A stretch of DNA of 64,000 bases from Actinomadura physcomitrii (GTDB taxonomy: Bacteria; Actinomycetota; Actinomycetes; Streptosporangiales; Streptosporangiaceae). Numbering within the stretch: the first letter of the stretch is position 1; the number at the start of each line of letters is the position of its first letter. This document shows positions 26,920-34,884 of the stretch, piece after piece. The position numbers were made by a program, and so were the translations under genes. Below the pieces are notes generated by a model. The model was not told the origin of the DNA and made no database searches. It was given only the letters and a program-made list of their open reading frames with translations. The DNA is taken from the NCBI RefSeq assembly GCF_008923205.2, contig NZ_WBMS02000015.1, forward strand, positions 15,891 through 79,890. Direction: 5' to 3'.

Positions 26920-28911
26920 TCACCTCCCTTCACCTGTCGATACCGGGATCCGGCCCGCCGCGAGGCAGAACCGGACCACCGCCGTCCGGAGGACCGGGGA
27001 CCATGCCTGGACGATGGCGGTGTGCCCGTCGTCGGCCTCGAGGTAGTCGAGGCCGGCCCCTTCGGTCCTGCCGAGTTCGAGGAGGCGCCGCCGCAGCGCC
27101 CGGGAGTGCGCGACGGGGATGACCTCGTCGCGGGTCCCGTGCGCCAGCAGCAGCGGCGCCGTGAGCGCGGCGCACGCCCGCAGGACGTCGCGTCCCGCGC
27201 GCGCTTCCGCGTCGCCGCCCGCGCCGCCGTCCGGCCGGGTGAGGCGTGCGACCCGGTCCCGGACGGGGGCGGACGCGTCGCGGTACAGGCCGCCGGCGGA
27301 GGTGAACGGCGCGAGCGCCACGCAGCCGGACCACAGGTCCGGGCTGTGGCAGGCGGCCAGCAGCGCGAGGTACGCGCCGTAGCTGCCGCCGAGCACCACC
27401 GGTCCCGCCAGCCCGGCGTCCCGCCGGGGCAGGGCGATGCCGCGCGCCAGATGGACGACGTCGTCCAGGTCGGGCCCGCCCCAGTCGCCGATCACCGCGC
27501 GCAGGTGCCGCGCGCCGTAGCCGGTGCTGCCGCGCTGGTTCGGCGCCACCACCGCGATGCCGGCGGCGGCGAGGTGCTGGAAGAGCGGCTCGAACTCCAG
27601 CCGCCACGCCGACAGCGGGCCGCCGTGCAGCGCCAGCACCAGATGCCGCCGCTCGCGCCAGCGCGGGCCGCCGTAGACGATCGCCTCGATCGGCCCCGCC
27701 GGGCCCGCCAGCTCGACCAGCTCCGCGGTCCGCCAGTCCGCCGCGACGTCCGGCGCCCGCCGCACCGGCGCCCAGCCCGCGCCCGGCGGACGGTGCCCCC
27801 TCACCAGCCCCCTCACCACTGCCGTCGCCAGCGTCGGCGGCACGTGCGGCGCCGAGAAGCGCAGGTGGATGCGGTCGCCCGTCCATGAGGCGGGCGGCCC
27901 GACCGTCCCGGGCGGGACGGCGACCGGCTCGATCCGGTCGTCCGCGCGGGTGTGCACCAGGAGCCGGGACACGGCGCCCGCCACCTCGGCCACCAGCAGG
28001 TGCGCGCCGGTGTCGTCGAAGGTCAGCGGGACCATGCCGGTGCCGGGCCGGTTGAGCGCGGCCGGGAAGCGGACGCGCCCGCCACCGGGCGACCACAGCC
28101 CGATCCGCAGCGCGCCGGTCCACTCGGCGCCGGGGCGGCCGGTCGTCACCGCGAGGGTCCGCGTGCGGCGATCGCAGGCCACGATCCGGTCGGCCGTCGC
28201 GTCGGCCACCGACCAGACCCGCCGCCAGGAGCGTTCGCGCAGGTCGACGGCTATCCCGTCGGCGCGGTGGTCCGCGGTCGCCTGGTCGAGGGCCAGCGTG
28301 CGCCCGCCGTCCAGCCACACGCCGCCCGACAGCGCGCCGGGGACCGCCATGACCGGTTCGAGGGTCCCGCCGGCGAGCGACAGCTCCCAGATCCGCGACT
28401 GGTGCTCGTCCTCGACGGTGACGAGGACGACGGTCTGCGGGGCGCCCGGGCTCGCCAGCGCGTACCCGGCGAGCATCGACGGCACCCACCACGACCGGCC
28501 GACGGTCGTGCCGCCGTGCCCGGCCTGCGCCGCGACCACGGTCCCGTGGCCGGCGGGCGCGCCGTGGGCGTCGGCCTCGGCGCGGACGACGAGGAGGCGG
28601 CCGTCGTCCAGCGGCAGCGGGCGGCTGTGCCGATCGACGGGCTCGCGGCGGCCGGAACCGGACGCGATGGTCCCGCCGCCGAACACCCGCCGGGACGGCA
28701 CGGCGCGGGCGAGGTTCCACCGCTCCAGCGTCACGCGGTCGCCGACGGCGCTCAGGCACGCCGCCCACCGGCCGCCCGCGGAGAAAGCGAGAGCGAACCG
28801 GCTCGGGATCGGGGGGAGCGCGGGCACGACCACCTCCGCCGTGCCGCCCCTTCGCCTGTGCGCGGTGCTGTGCGCGGTGCTGTGCGCGGTGCTGTTCGCG
28901 GTCGCGTTCAC
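26920..28911 (-). CDS. S9-family (prolyl oligopeptidase-like) serine peptidase
   Basis: 663 residues from a GTG that overlaps the synthetase stop (GTGA). An N-terminal beta-propeller-like part (to about 400) is followed by an alpha/beta hydrolase domain. The catalytic triad is visible: Ser in GGSYGAY (near 507), Asp in GTRDEVIP (near 594) and His in DDGHTAI (near 628). LALHGGPLSAWRLEFEP carries the oxyanion-hole HGGP. There is no signal peptide, so it acts in the cytosol. Prolyl oligopeptidases remove leaders in some class III lanthipeptide pathways. The precursor leader has two Pro (17 and 21), so a role in leader trimming is a good inference. The N-terminus has an STAH repeat. Confidence 0.88.
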   Translation of the reverse strand: MNATANSTAHSTAHSTAHRRRGGTAEVVVPALPPIPSRFALAFSAGGRWAACLSAVGDRVTLERWNLARAVPSRRVFGGGTIASGSGRREPVDRHSRPLPLDDGRLLVVRAEADAHGAPAGHGTVVAAQAGHGGTTVGRSWWVPSMLAGYALASPGAPQTVVLVTVEDEHQSRIWELSLAGGTLEPVMAVPGALSGGVWLDGGRTLALDQATADHRADGIAVDLRERSWRRVWSVADATADRIVACDRRTRTLAVTTGRPGAEWTGALRIGLWSPGGGRVRFPAALNRPGTGMVPLTFDDTGAHLLVAEVAGAVSRLLVHTRADDRIEPVAVPPGTVGPPASWTGDRIHLRFSAPHVPPTLATAVVRGLVRGHRPPGAGWAPVRRAPDVAADWRTAELVELAGPAGPIEAIVYGGPRWRERRHLVLALHGGPLSAWRLEFEPLFQHLAAAGIAVVAPNQRGSTGYGARHLRAVIGDWGGPDLDDVVHLARGIALPRRDAGLAGPVVLGGSYGAYLALLAACHSPDLWSGCVALAPFTSAGGLYRDASAPVRDRVARLTRPDGGAGGDAEARAGRDVLRACAALTAPLLLAHGTRDEVIPVAHSRALRRRLLELGRTEGAGLDYLEADDGHTAIVQAWSPVLRTAVVRFCLAAGRIPVSTGEGR
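28858..28893 (-). repeat. Three 12-bp tandem repeats coding (STAH)3
   Basis: AGCACCGCGCAC is repeated three times in tandem directly after the start of the S9 peptidase, giving STAHSTAHSTAH at residues 7-18. Since 12 is a multiple of three, loss or gain of units keeps the frame. The repeats may merely be a non-conserved N-terminal extension created when the start slid into the synthetase stop. Confidence 0.85.
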
Positions 28912-31736
28912 GACGCCGACCCCCGGACGGCCGCCCCGGCTCTGTGCGTTTCAGAAACCAGCGCATCTTCGGCCGAGCCCGGCGCGGCCGCGCCGTCGGC
29001 CATCCAGAGCCGCTCCCCGCCGTACCGCAGCCGGACCAAGAACGCGAGCACCCCGCTCAGCCCCTCGCCCCAGCTCATCGAGACGTCCCCGCGCTCGTCG
29101 GGCAGGACGATCCGCCCGTCGCGGTGCGCGCGGCTCGCGATGATCACCCGGGCGAGCCGCCAGGCGGCGGCCCGGTACCGCGCGTCGCCGGTGGCGTCGG
29201 CCATGTCGAGCAGGAAGTCGCCGTTGCCCGCCAGCCCGTGGCACTGCCCGAGCACCGCACGCCATGACTGGTCGGTCACCGCGCGGGCTGACAGGCCGGC
29301 CGCCTCCGCGAACCGCGCCTCGCCGGTGGCCGCGCCCAGCCGGACGAGGAACGTCCCGATGCCGGACGCGCCGTGGCACCAGTACGGCGCGGTGGGCGGG
29401 TCGCCGGTCCCGGTGCCCCACATCAGCGACCATGGCGTGCGGACCGCCGCGTCCAGCAGGCCGTCCCCGACCCGGACGGCCAGGTCCCGGTGCTCGGCGC
29501 GGCCGGTCGCCTCCGCGCAGGCGAGCAGGAAGCAGCCGACGCCCGCGATGCCGTGCGCGAACCCGTAGTACGACTTGCCCGCGAGCTTGGACTCCACGTG
29601 GGCGGGCGTCCGCCAGACGAGCCCGTCCGGGCCCTCCTCGACCGACGCGGCCAGCGCGTCCGCGGCGGCCAGGGCGCGTTCGGCGAACAGCGGCAGGCCG
29701 GTCCGGGCCCACAGGTGCAGGGCGGTCATGCCGATCCCGGCGGTGCCGTGGGTCACGTCGGGCCCGGGGGCGGTGCCGGGGAGCGCCTCCGCGACCGCGA
29801 CCGCCTCGTCGGCGAGGCCGCCGTCGCCGAGCGCCAGGCCCGCGTCGAGCAGCGCCCACGCGACGCCGGCCGTCCCGAAGTACAGGCCGGACGGCCGCCG
29901 GGTGCCGTCGCGCAGGCGGTCCAGCATCCAGCGCGCCGCCGTTGCGGACGCGTCGGGGAGGCGCGGGTCGTCGGAGTGCCGCAAGTACCGGACCAGCGCG
30001 CCCGTGCATCCGGCGGCGCCGTGCTGGACGCAGCACGGGTCGGGCGCGCCGTGCGCGCAGGACATCGGCCACAGCGCCTGCGCCGACTCCGGGTCCATGG
30101 CGGCGAGCAGCTGCCCGGTGAGGCCCCTGACGACCTGGTCGCACGCCTCGAGCAGCCACTCGGGCGCGTCCTCGCCGTGCTCGCCGGGGTCCTCGTCGTG
30201 GTCCGTCGCGGCGCGGCGGGCCTGGGGCGGGACGGGCGACGGCGCGCACGAGGCGAGGACGGAGCGGGCCCGCGCCGGCGTGCAGCGGCGTCCTGGGTCG
30301 TCCGCCATCAGCTCGACGAGCACCGTCCGCAGGGACTCGGGGAGGTCCAGGTCCTGGGTGCGGGCCGCCAGCCATTCGGTGAGCCGCCGCGTCAGCGGCC
30401 GGGGCCGCGGGCGCTCCTCCATGAAGAAGGGCGGGCCGCCGGTGAGGACGTAGCAGAGGGTCGCGCCGAGGCTGTAGTAGTCGGCCGTCGGGTGCGGCGG
30501 CGCGCCGTCGAACTGCTCCGGCGCGCTGAAGGCGGGGGTGCCCGCCCGCAGCGGGACGTCCTCGCCGCCGCCGGCCGCCGCCGCCAGCTCGAGGTCGATC
30601 AGGACCGGCGCGCCGTCCGGGCGCACGATGACGTTGTTGGGGTTGAAGTCGCGCAGGACGAGCCCGGCGGCGTGCGCCTCGATCATCAGGTCGGCCAGCC
30701 GGCGCGCCATCTCCAGCGCCGGGGCGAGGTGCGGGCCCCAGCCGGCGTCGCGGATGCGATCGGCCGTCCATTCCCGCAGCGGCGTTCCCGGAATCATCTC
30801 CTGCGCGAGGAACAGGTGCCCGCTCTGGGTGAACAATCCGGCCGATCGGGGCGCGATTCCGCGGTCCTGAATGCGTTCGAGCGCACGGGCCTCGGCGCGC
30901 AGCCGGTCCCGGGTGTCGCGGCCTTCCATATCCGCGGCGACATGCGGGCGTGCTTCCTTGAGGACCACCGCGTCCCCGGTGCGGGTGTCCACGGCGCGGT
31001 ACACGCCGCCCTTGTTGGTGTGGCGGATCGCGTTCCGGACCGCGAAGCGCCCGCCGATCACGATCTGCTTTCGGGAACCGCCTTCCGCGCGGGTGACGGG
31101 TCTGCCATTGTCGGGAAAGGGACAGGTGACCCACGGGGGAGGGGTGTAGCGGCCGGCACGCCGATCCTCGACCGGATTCCCGTCCGGGTCGATGATCATC
31201 CAGGCGTAGAACCCGTCATTGGTGAGCCGCCGGTCCTCGGTGAATGCGCCATAGCGGTAATGCACGAGGCTGTCCGGCGCATAGGGCCGGTCGGAAAGGA
31301 CGCGGGGGCCCGGCAGGCCCGCCGTCGCCGCGTGCAGCGCGGCGGCGAGCCGGACGGCCTCGTCATCACTTTCGGGATAGATTGTAATGAACTTGCCCGA
31401 ATGTCCGCGCGGCGCGTTGCGCGCGTTGAGGGCCGCGACGTAGTCGGTCGTGGCGGCGAACTTGAACGCCGAGCCGGCCCGCAGCAGCACCTCCAGGCAG
31501 CGCTCCAGAACCTGCGGGGCCGCCGCCGGGGTGGCCGTGACGTGCAGTTTCCAGCCCTGCTGCCGGTGCGGTGCCCCGCTCGGGACGGCGGTGCACCACA
31601 TGCCGGACCGGCCGGTCAGCCACCGCCGCGGGGCGGGCGCTCGGCCGACCGCCGCCGCGAGGAGATCGGTGAGAGCCGTGTCCTCGGCCGCGGCCGCCGG
31701 GGCAGCCGAGAAGACACTGAAATTGAAATCCGCCAT
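28908..31736 (-). CDS. Lanthipeptide synthetase, LanL-type (lyase-kinase-cyclase)
   Basis: 942 residues from ATG 31736 with GGAG 6 bases upstream. A pSer/pThr lyase domain fills about 1-215 (SGKFITIYPESDDEA, RVLSDRPYAPDSLVHYRYG). A kinase domain follows (about 228-500) with VVLKEA, LRDFNPNNVIV (HRD as LRD) and LIDLELA. A LanC-like cyclase (about 550-930) ends the protein. Its zinc-site motifs are intact: YGFAHGIAG (near 725), YWCHGASG (Cys near 785) and GQCHGLAG (Cys-His near 828). Class III synthetases lack these ligands, so this is best called class IV. It phosphorylates and dehydrates core Ser/Thr and then joins them to Cys. It is first in an operon with peptidase, precursor and exporter. 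Confidence 0.93.
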   Translation of the reverse strand: MADFNFSVFSAAPAAAAEDTALTDLLAAAVGRAPAPRRWLTGRSGMWCTAVPSGAPHRQQGWKLHVTATPAAAPQVLERCLEVLLRAGSAFKFAATTDYVAALNARNAPRGHSGKFITIYPESDDEAVRLAAALHAATAGLPGPRVLSDRPYAPDSLVHYRYGAFTEDRRLTNDGFYAWMIIDPDGNPVEDRRAGRYTPPPWVTCPFPDNGRPVTRAEGGSRKQIVIGGRFAVRNAIRHTNKGGVYRAVDTRTGDAVVLKEARPHVAADMEGRDTRDRLRAEARALERIQDRGIAPRSAGLFTQSGHLFLAQEMIPGTPLREWTADRIRDAGWGPHLAPALEMARRLADLMIEAHAAGLVLRDFNPNNVIVRPDGAPVLIDLELAAAAGGGEDVPLRAGTPAFSAPEQFDGAPPHPTADYYSLGATLCYVLTGGPPFFMEERPRPRPLTRRLTEWLAARTQDLDLPESLRTVLVELMADDPGRRCTPARARSVLASCAPSPVPPQARRAATDHDEDPGEHGEDAPEWLLEACDQVVRGLTGQLLAAMDPESAQALWPMSCAHGAPDPCCVQHGAAGCTGALVRYLRHSDDPRLPDASATAARWMLDRLRDGTRRPSGLYFGTAGVAWALLDAGLALGDGGLADEAVAVAEALPGTAPGPDVTHGTAGIGMTALHLWARTGLPLFAERALAAADALAASVEEGPDGLVWRTPAHVESKLAGKSYYGFAHGIAGVGCFLLACAEATGRAEHRDLAVRVGDGLLDAAVRTPWSLMWGTGTGDPPTAPYWCHGASGIGTFLVRLGAATGEARFAEAAGLSARAVTDQSWRAVLGQCHGLAGNGDFLLDMADATGDARYRAAAWRLARVIIASRAHRDGRIVLPDERGDVSMSWGEGLSGVLAFLVRLRYGGERLWMADGAAAPGSAEDALVSETHRAGAAVRGSAS

Positions 31737-32527
31737 GAGGATCTCCGCTCTCAATGCGCGTTTCGAGTGCCGCCCTACGCGCGCAAAGATCAATTGCCGC
31801 CGTGATCGAGTTCGCCTCATCCGGTGTCGGCCGGAACCTCTCGGCGAACGGGAACACGGTAACCACGGATTCGCCGAGAAATCCAGACAAGGCTGTTCCA
31901 AAGTAAACCTACTCGCTTGATAGGAAACCTTTCCGGTCGCCATGAACGCCGTGGTCGGTGTGACCGTTGTGACGGCAGAGGCGGCCGGGTGTCCGCAAGA
32001 GGACCTGTTCGGGGGTTGACCGGGGGCCTCCGTAAACTTTGATCTCGACACAGAAGTTACGCCCGAGTTGTTGTCCGCTTTCGGCCGCACGGATGGTGAA
32101 AGGGGCTTGCACGGTGGGCCTTATAACGCACCACTGCGGGCCCTTTAGTGCACCTCGGCCATGCCGGAGCGCCGATCACCTCGCGCCGGCCGGGCGCTTC
32201 CAGGTGGGCCGAATGAAGTTCTGTTGTCCTAATTTATCCGTATTGTCGGTCTGGCACTAAGATGCGGGCCGCAGGCCCCTCCCTATTCCGCTCGCTCGGT
32301 TTCACCTTTGGGAGCGTTCACGGGCTTGCGAAAAAGAGGACGGACCGCCCCGGGAAAGCGGATCCGCTGCGCCGCAGGCGGCCGTCGCCCCCACCGCGAA
32401 GTGGGCCTAGCACTTACCCCCATTGGCGTCCTGGCCCTACGGCCCGGCGGGTGCCCCCGGCCAGAGCATGAAGGCACCAGCCGCCGGGAAGCGCCCGGCT
32501 CCGGTCGCACGAAGGAGTGACGGACAC
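31737..32527. other. 790-bp gene-poor stretch upstream of the lanthipeptide operon
   Basis: No convincing gene is seen on either strand; the short frames have mixed composition and no family match that I recognise. The stretch is relatively AT-rich for this window, especially 31870-32250. It should hold the promoter of the synthetase operon on the minus strand and the region upstream of the glucosaminidase remnant on the plus strand. An inverted repeat at 31839-31879 is listed separately. Confidence 0.6.
31839..31879 (-). promoter_or_regulatory. Long inverted repeat upstream of the synthetase
   Basis: Perfect 10-base arms TCTCGGCGAA and TTCGCCGAGA flank a 21-base spacer containing GGTAACC. 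It lies 103-143 bases before the synthetase ATG. It could be an operator or a leader hairpin of the lanthipeptide mRNA. No regulator gene is present in the cluster. Confidence 0.45.
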
Positions 32528-33099
32528 ATGAGCGGGTCCAGGACTCGAACCACGGCGCTGTGCGCCGCGCTCGCCCTCGCCGGGACGTCGGCCCCCGCCG
32601 TCCCGGCCCACGCAGGAGCAGCCCACGCCGTATCGGCGCAGCGGATCCGGTCGTCCGGGGCCACGGAACTCTCCTCCGGCCGGGCGATCCGGTCGTCCGC
32701 CGACACCCGCGACACCGGCGCCGAGATCTCCAGGCCGGACTACTCCACGAAGGGCTGGCTGCCGCTGTCCCGGCCCGAGACGCTGATGGCGGGCCTGCTG
32801 GAGAACGGCCGCTACCCGGCCATCTTCGACAACGACAACATGAAGAAGGTCCCGGCCAAGCAGTTCGACGTGAACTGGTGGTACCGCGAGCAGCTCACCG
32901 TCCACCCCCCAAGGGCGGACGCACGTTCCTGTTCGCCGGCGGCGAGCAGGTGCTGCCGATCCGCTGGAGCGACAACGACGTCACGCTCTTCCCGGGCGAG
33001 CAGCAGACCATCACGGCCCGCTACTCCGCCACGTCCGCGACGCCCGACGTCCGCGTCAACGGCTTCAACGTCCCCGAGCAGACCCGCCGCGCCGGCTGA
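32528..33099 (+). pseudogene. Exo-beta-D-glucosaminidase (CsxA-like, GH2) with the catalytic core deleted
   Basis: From ATG 32528 (GAAGGAG upstream) a signal peptide is followed by the start of the mature enzyme: ISRPDYSTKGWLPLSRPETL, ENGRYPAIFDNDNMKKVP and QFDVNWWYREQLTVHP. At about 32905-32915 it jumps out of frame into a short C-terminal piece: LPIRWSDNDVTLFPGEQQTI and VRVNGFNVPEQ. Both ends match CsxA-type exo-glucosaminidases, which cut chitosan oligomers. Roughly 700 residues between them, including the catalytic barrel, are gone. It is an internally deleted pseudogene with a frameshift at the junction. A good terminator still follows it. Confidence 0.8.
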
Positions 33100-33111
33100 A
33101 CCCGGCGCGAA

Positions 33112-33140
33112 GGCCGGACGGGCCCGCCGCCCGTCCGGCC
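33112..33140 (+). terminator. Terminator after the glucosaminidase remnant
   Basis: A perfect 12-bp stem (GGCCGGACGGGC, loop CCGCC, then the complement) begins 12 bases after the stop at 33099. It probably ended the intact ancestor's transcript. Confidence 0.8.
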
Positions 33141-33184
33141 TCGCGGCTTTGCGCTGACCGGCCCCGGCCCCGCAGACTGGACCG

Positions 33185-33427
33185 ATGCCCGCAGCCGACA
33201 CCCGGACCCGCCTGATCGAGGTCGCCGAACGGCTGTTCGCCGAGCGCGGCGTCAACGCCGTCTCCCTGCGCGAGATCGCCGCCGCGGCCGGGCAGCGCAA
33301 CACCTCCGCCGTCGCCTGCCACTTCGGCACGAAGGAGAAGCTGGTCACCGCCATCTACCGGCACCGGCTGGCGCCCACCAACGAGCTCCAACTGCGCCGG
33401 CTCGCCGAGCTCGACCCGCCCGCCGCG
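33185..33427 (+). pseudogene. TetR-family regulator, N-terminal fragment
   Basis: About 80 residues from ATG 33185 form a normal TetR DNA-binding domain: RTRLIEVAERLFAERGVNAV, SLREIAAAAGQRNTSAVACH, FGTKEKLVTAIYRHRL. After LRRLAELDPPAA the sequence turns directly into the antisense of an aldo/keto reductase fragment, so the ligand-binding domain is lost. The frame runs on to 33526 as an Arg/Pro-rich nonsense tail. Confidence 0.75.
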
Positions 33428-33429
33428 GC

Positions 33430-33587
33430 ACCGCGACCGCCTGCCCGCGGTCGCGCGGCACCGCGTCCGGGATCAGCGCCGTGCCGGTCTGCGGCAGGCG
33501 CATCGCGCCGAACCCGATCCGGTTGACCGCCAGGTCGCCGAGCCGCCAGGTGCCCGACACCGCCGCATCGATCATGTTCGAGACCAT
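33430..33587 (-). pseudogene. Aldo/keto reductase, N-terminal fragment
   Basis: Reading from ATG 33587 (or 33575), GTWRLGDLAVNRIGFGAMRL followed by PQTGTALIPDAVPRDR matches the first strand and loop of aldo/keto reductases. It stops being recognisable after about 50 residues, at the joint with the TetR fragment on the other strand. The catalytic Asp-Tyr-Lys-His set is missing. Confidence 0.7.
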
Positions 33588-33637
33588 GCCGGCATGATCA
33601 TGCAAGTCCGGAGCGACCGCCACCGGCCGCCGCGCGC

Positions 33638-34288
33638 TCAGGGGTGCGGGCGGGCGTTTCGGGGCGTGAGCGCGCGGAGGCAGAAGGACGTGATGCGCTC
33701 GATGTCGTGGTCGGTGGGCTGGGTTTCGCTCCACACGTAGCTTCCCAGTTTGCCGAAGGCCGTATAGGCGGCCAGCGAGGCGTCGAAGGCGGGGTCGGCG
33801 CTGCCGAGCTCGCGCAGCGGTTCGCGCAGCAGTTCGGCGAGGCGGTCGCTGGGAACCGGCGGTGCGGAGCCGATGACCTCGCTCACCGCGCCCGCGTTCC
33901 ACAGCACGGCCCGCGCGGTCGCGGCGCTCTCCGCGTGAGCCTGGGAGAGCACGCACCGGACCCAGCGCTGCACCTTCGCCTCCGGCGCCGGCTCCTTGCC
34001 CATCTGGTGGGCGACATAGGTGTACAGGCGCTCGGTTCCGTCCTCGAGGAGGGCCGCGACCAGGGCGTCCTTCGAGGGGAAGTGCCGGTAGAACGCGTCG
34101 TTCGACAGCCCGGCCGCGCCCACGATGTCGGCCACGCGCGGACGCGACGCCGTGCCGCGCTCCTTCATGACGGCCAGTGCCGCGTCCAGCAGGCGCCGCA
34201 CCTCGTCGGCGTAGCCGGCGCCTCGCTTGGCGAGGGAGCGCTGCGCGATCCGGGTCGCGACGTCGCCCGCCCGCCCGCCGGCGGTCAT
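33638..34288 (-). CDS. TetR-family transcriptional regulator
   Basis: 216 residues from ATG 34288, overlapping the upstream VOC gene's stop (ATGA). The HTH is RPRVADIVGAAGLSNDAFYRHFPSKDALVAA, preceded by a short basic tail. The C-terminal domain is all-helical and unclassified. Twin palindromes in the divergent promoter at 34771-34804 are the probable operator. It would then control both its own VOC-tetR operon and the phosphotransferase. Confidence 0.88.
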   Translation of the reverse strand: MTAGGRAGDVATRIAQRSLAKRGAGYADEVRRLLDAALAVMKERGTASRPRVADIVGAAGLSNDAFYRHFPSKDALVAALLEDGTERLYTYVAHQMGKEPAPEAKVQRWVRCVLSQAHAESAATARAVLWNAGAVSEVIGSAPPVPSDRLAELLREPLRELGSADPAFDASLAAYTAFGKLGSYVWSETQPTDHDIERITSFCLRALTPRNARPHP

Positions 34289-34749
34289 GGACGGTCGCCC
34301 CGCTGCGCCGGGGACGCCCAGCACTGCTCCAGGCCGGCGCGCGCGGCCGTGCTGACCAGCTCGATGCGGAACCCCGTCGCGCTGCGCTGGAAGGTGAAGA
34401 ACGGGCGTCCGTCGGGGCCGTTCCTGCTCGCCTCGAGCACGTAGCCGTCGCGCGCCAGGTCCGCGGTGTCCGCCGCCACGTCCTCGGACCAGAAGCCGAC
34501 GTGATGGATGCCGCCCGGGGTCGGTTCCCAGAGCGTCCCGGGGATCGACCGGACGAGTTCGAGCCGCGGCACGGACGTCGAGAAGGCGCAGCGCAGGTCG
34601 AGCACGGCCTGCCCGGACGGCAGCTCCACGGTGCTCGGCCCGCCGACCTCCGGGCCCCATTCACAGCCGAACACCGAGGTCAGCCTGTCCATCGTCGCCT
34701 CGAAGCCGGCGGTGACGATGCCGAGGTGGAACTGGTCGCCGAGCTGCAC
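34285..34749 (-). CDS. VOC-family (glyoxalase-like) protein
   Basis: 154 residues. Two beta-alpha-beta-beta-beta units are visible: QFHLGIVTAGFEATMDRLTS...VLDLRCAFS and GGIHHVGFWSEDVAADTADLA...GFRIELVS. Metal-ligand candidates are the His of FHLGIV, the Glu of RLELVRS, the His of IHHVGFW and the Glu of RIELVS, as in epimerase/lyase-type VOC proteins. The substrate is unknown. It is co-transcribed with the TetR gene and divergent from a phosphotransferase, suggesting a small inducible acyl- or ketoacid-metabolism unit. Confidence 0.82.
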   Translation of the reverse strand: MQLGDQFHLGIVTAGFEATMDRLTSVFGCEWGPEVGGPSTVELPSGQAVLDLRCAFSTSVPRLELVRSIPGTLWEPTPGGIHHVGFWSEDVAADTADLARDGYVLEASRNGPDGRPFFTFQRSATGFRIELVSTAARAGLEQCWASPAQRGDRP

Positions 34750-34770
34750 TGTCGTCCACCGTCCAAGATC

Positions 34771-34804
34771 AGAATAGCGTTCTCTGTTGCAAGAATGATA
34801 TTCT
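34771..34804. promoter_or_regulatory. Twin palindromic operators in the VOC/phosphotransferase divergent promoter
   Basis: AGAATAGCGTTCT (34771-34783) and AGAATGATATTCT (34792-34804) are two 13-base palindromes whose centres are 21 bases apart, two helical turns. They lie between divergent genes with a TetR gene in one operon, the classic layout for cooperative binding of two TetR dimers. Confidence 0.75.
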
Positions 34805-34884
34805 CACTCCGGAGGGGAGGGCGCAATGGGACGGAGCCCGAGACGTGCGCCCGCCGGCCGCACCGACAGCGAGGTGGAGTACCA

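Noticed and set aside
26718..26933. A 71-codon frame overlapping the lanthipeptide precursor
   Set aside because: It is offset from the precursor, which has the ribosome binding site, leader motif and Cys/Thr core. The other frame is Arg-rich with no such features.
28858..28893. Tandem 12-bp repeats as a CRISPR array
   Set aside because: Units are directly adjacent without spacers, in phase with codons, and no cas genes are present.
28908..31736. Calling the synthetase class III (LanKC)
   Set aside because: Domain order is the same, but class III cyclase domains lack the zinc ligands, while here Cys (WCHG) and Cys-His (GQCHG) are present, and the precursor resembles class IV.
32536..32560. 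tRNA-like T-loop (GGTTCGAGTCCT on the minus strand)
   Set aside because: No acceptor stem, anticodon arm or D-arm can be built around it; it falls in the signal-peptide codons of the glucosaminidase remnant.
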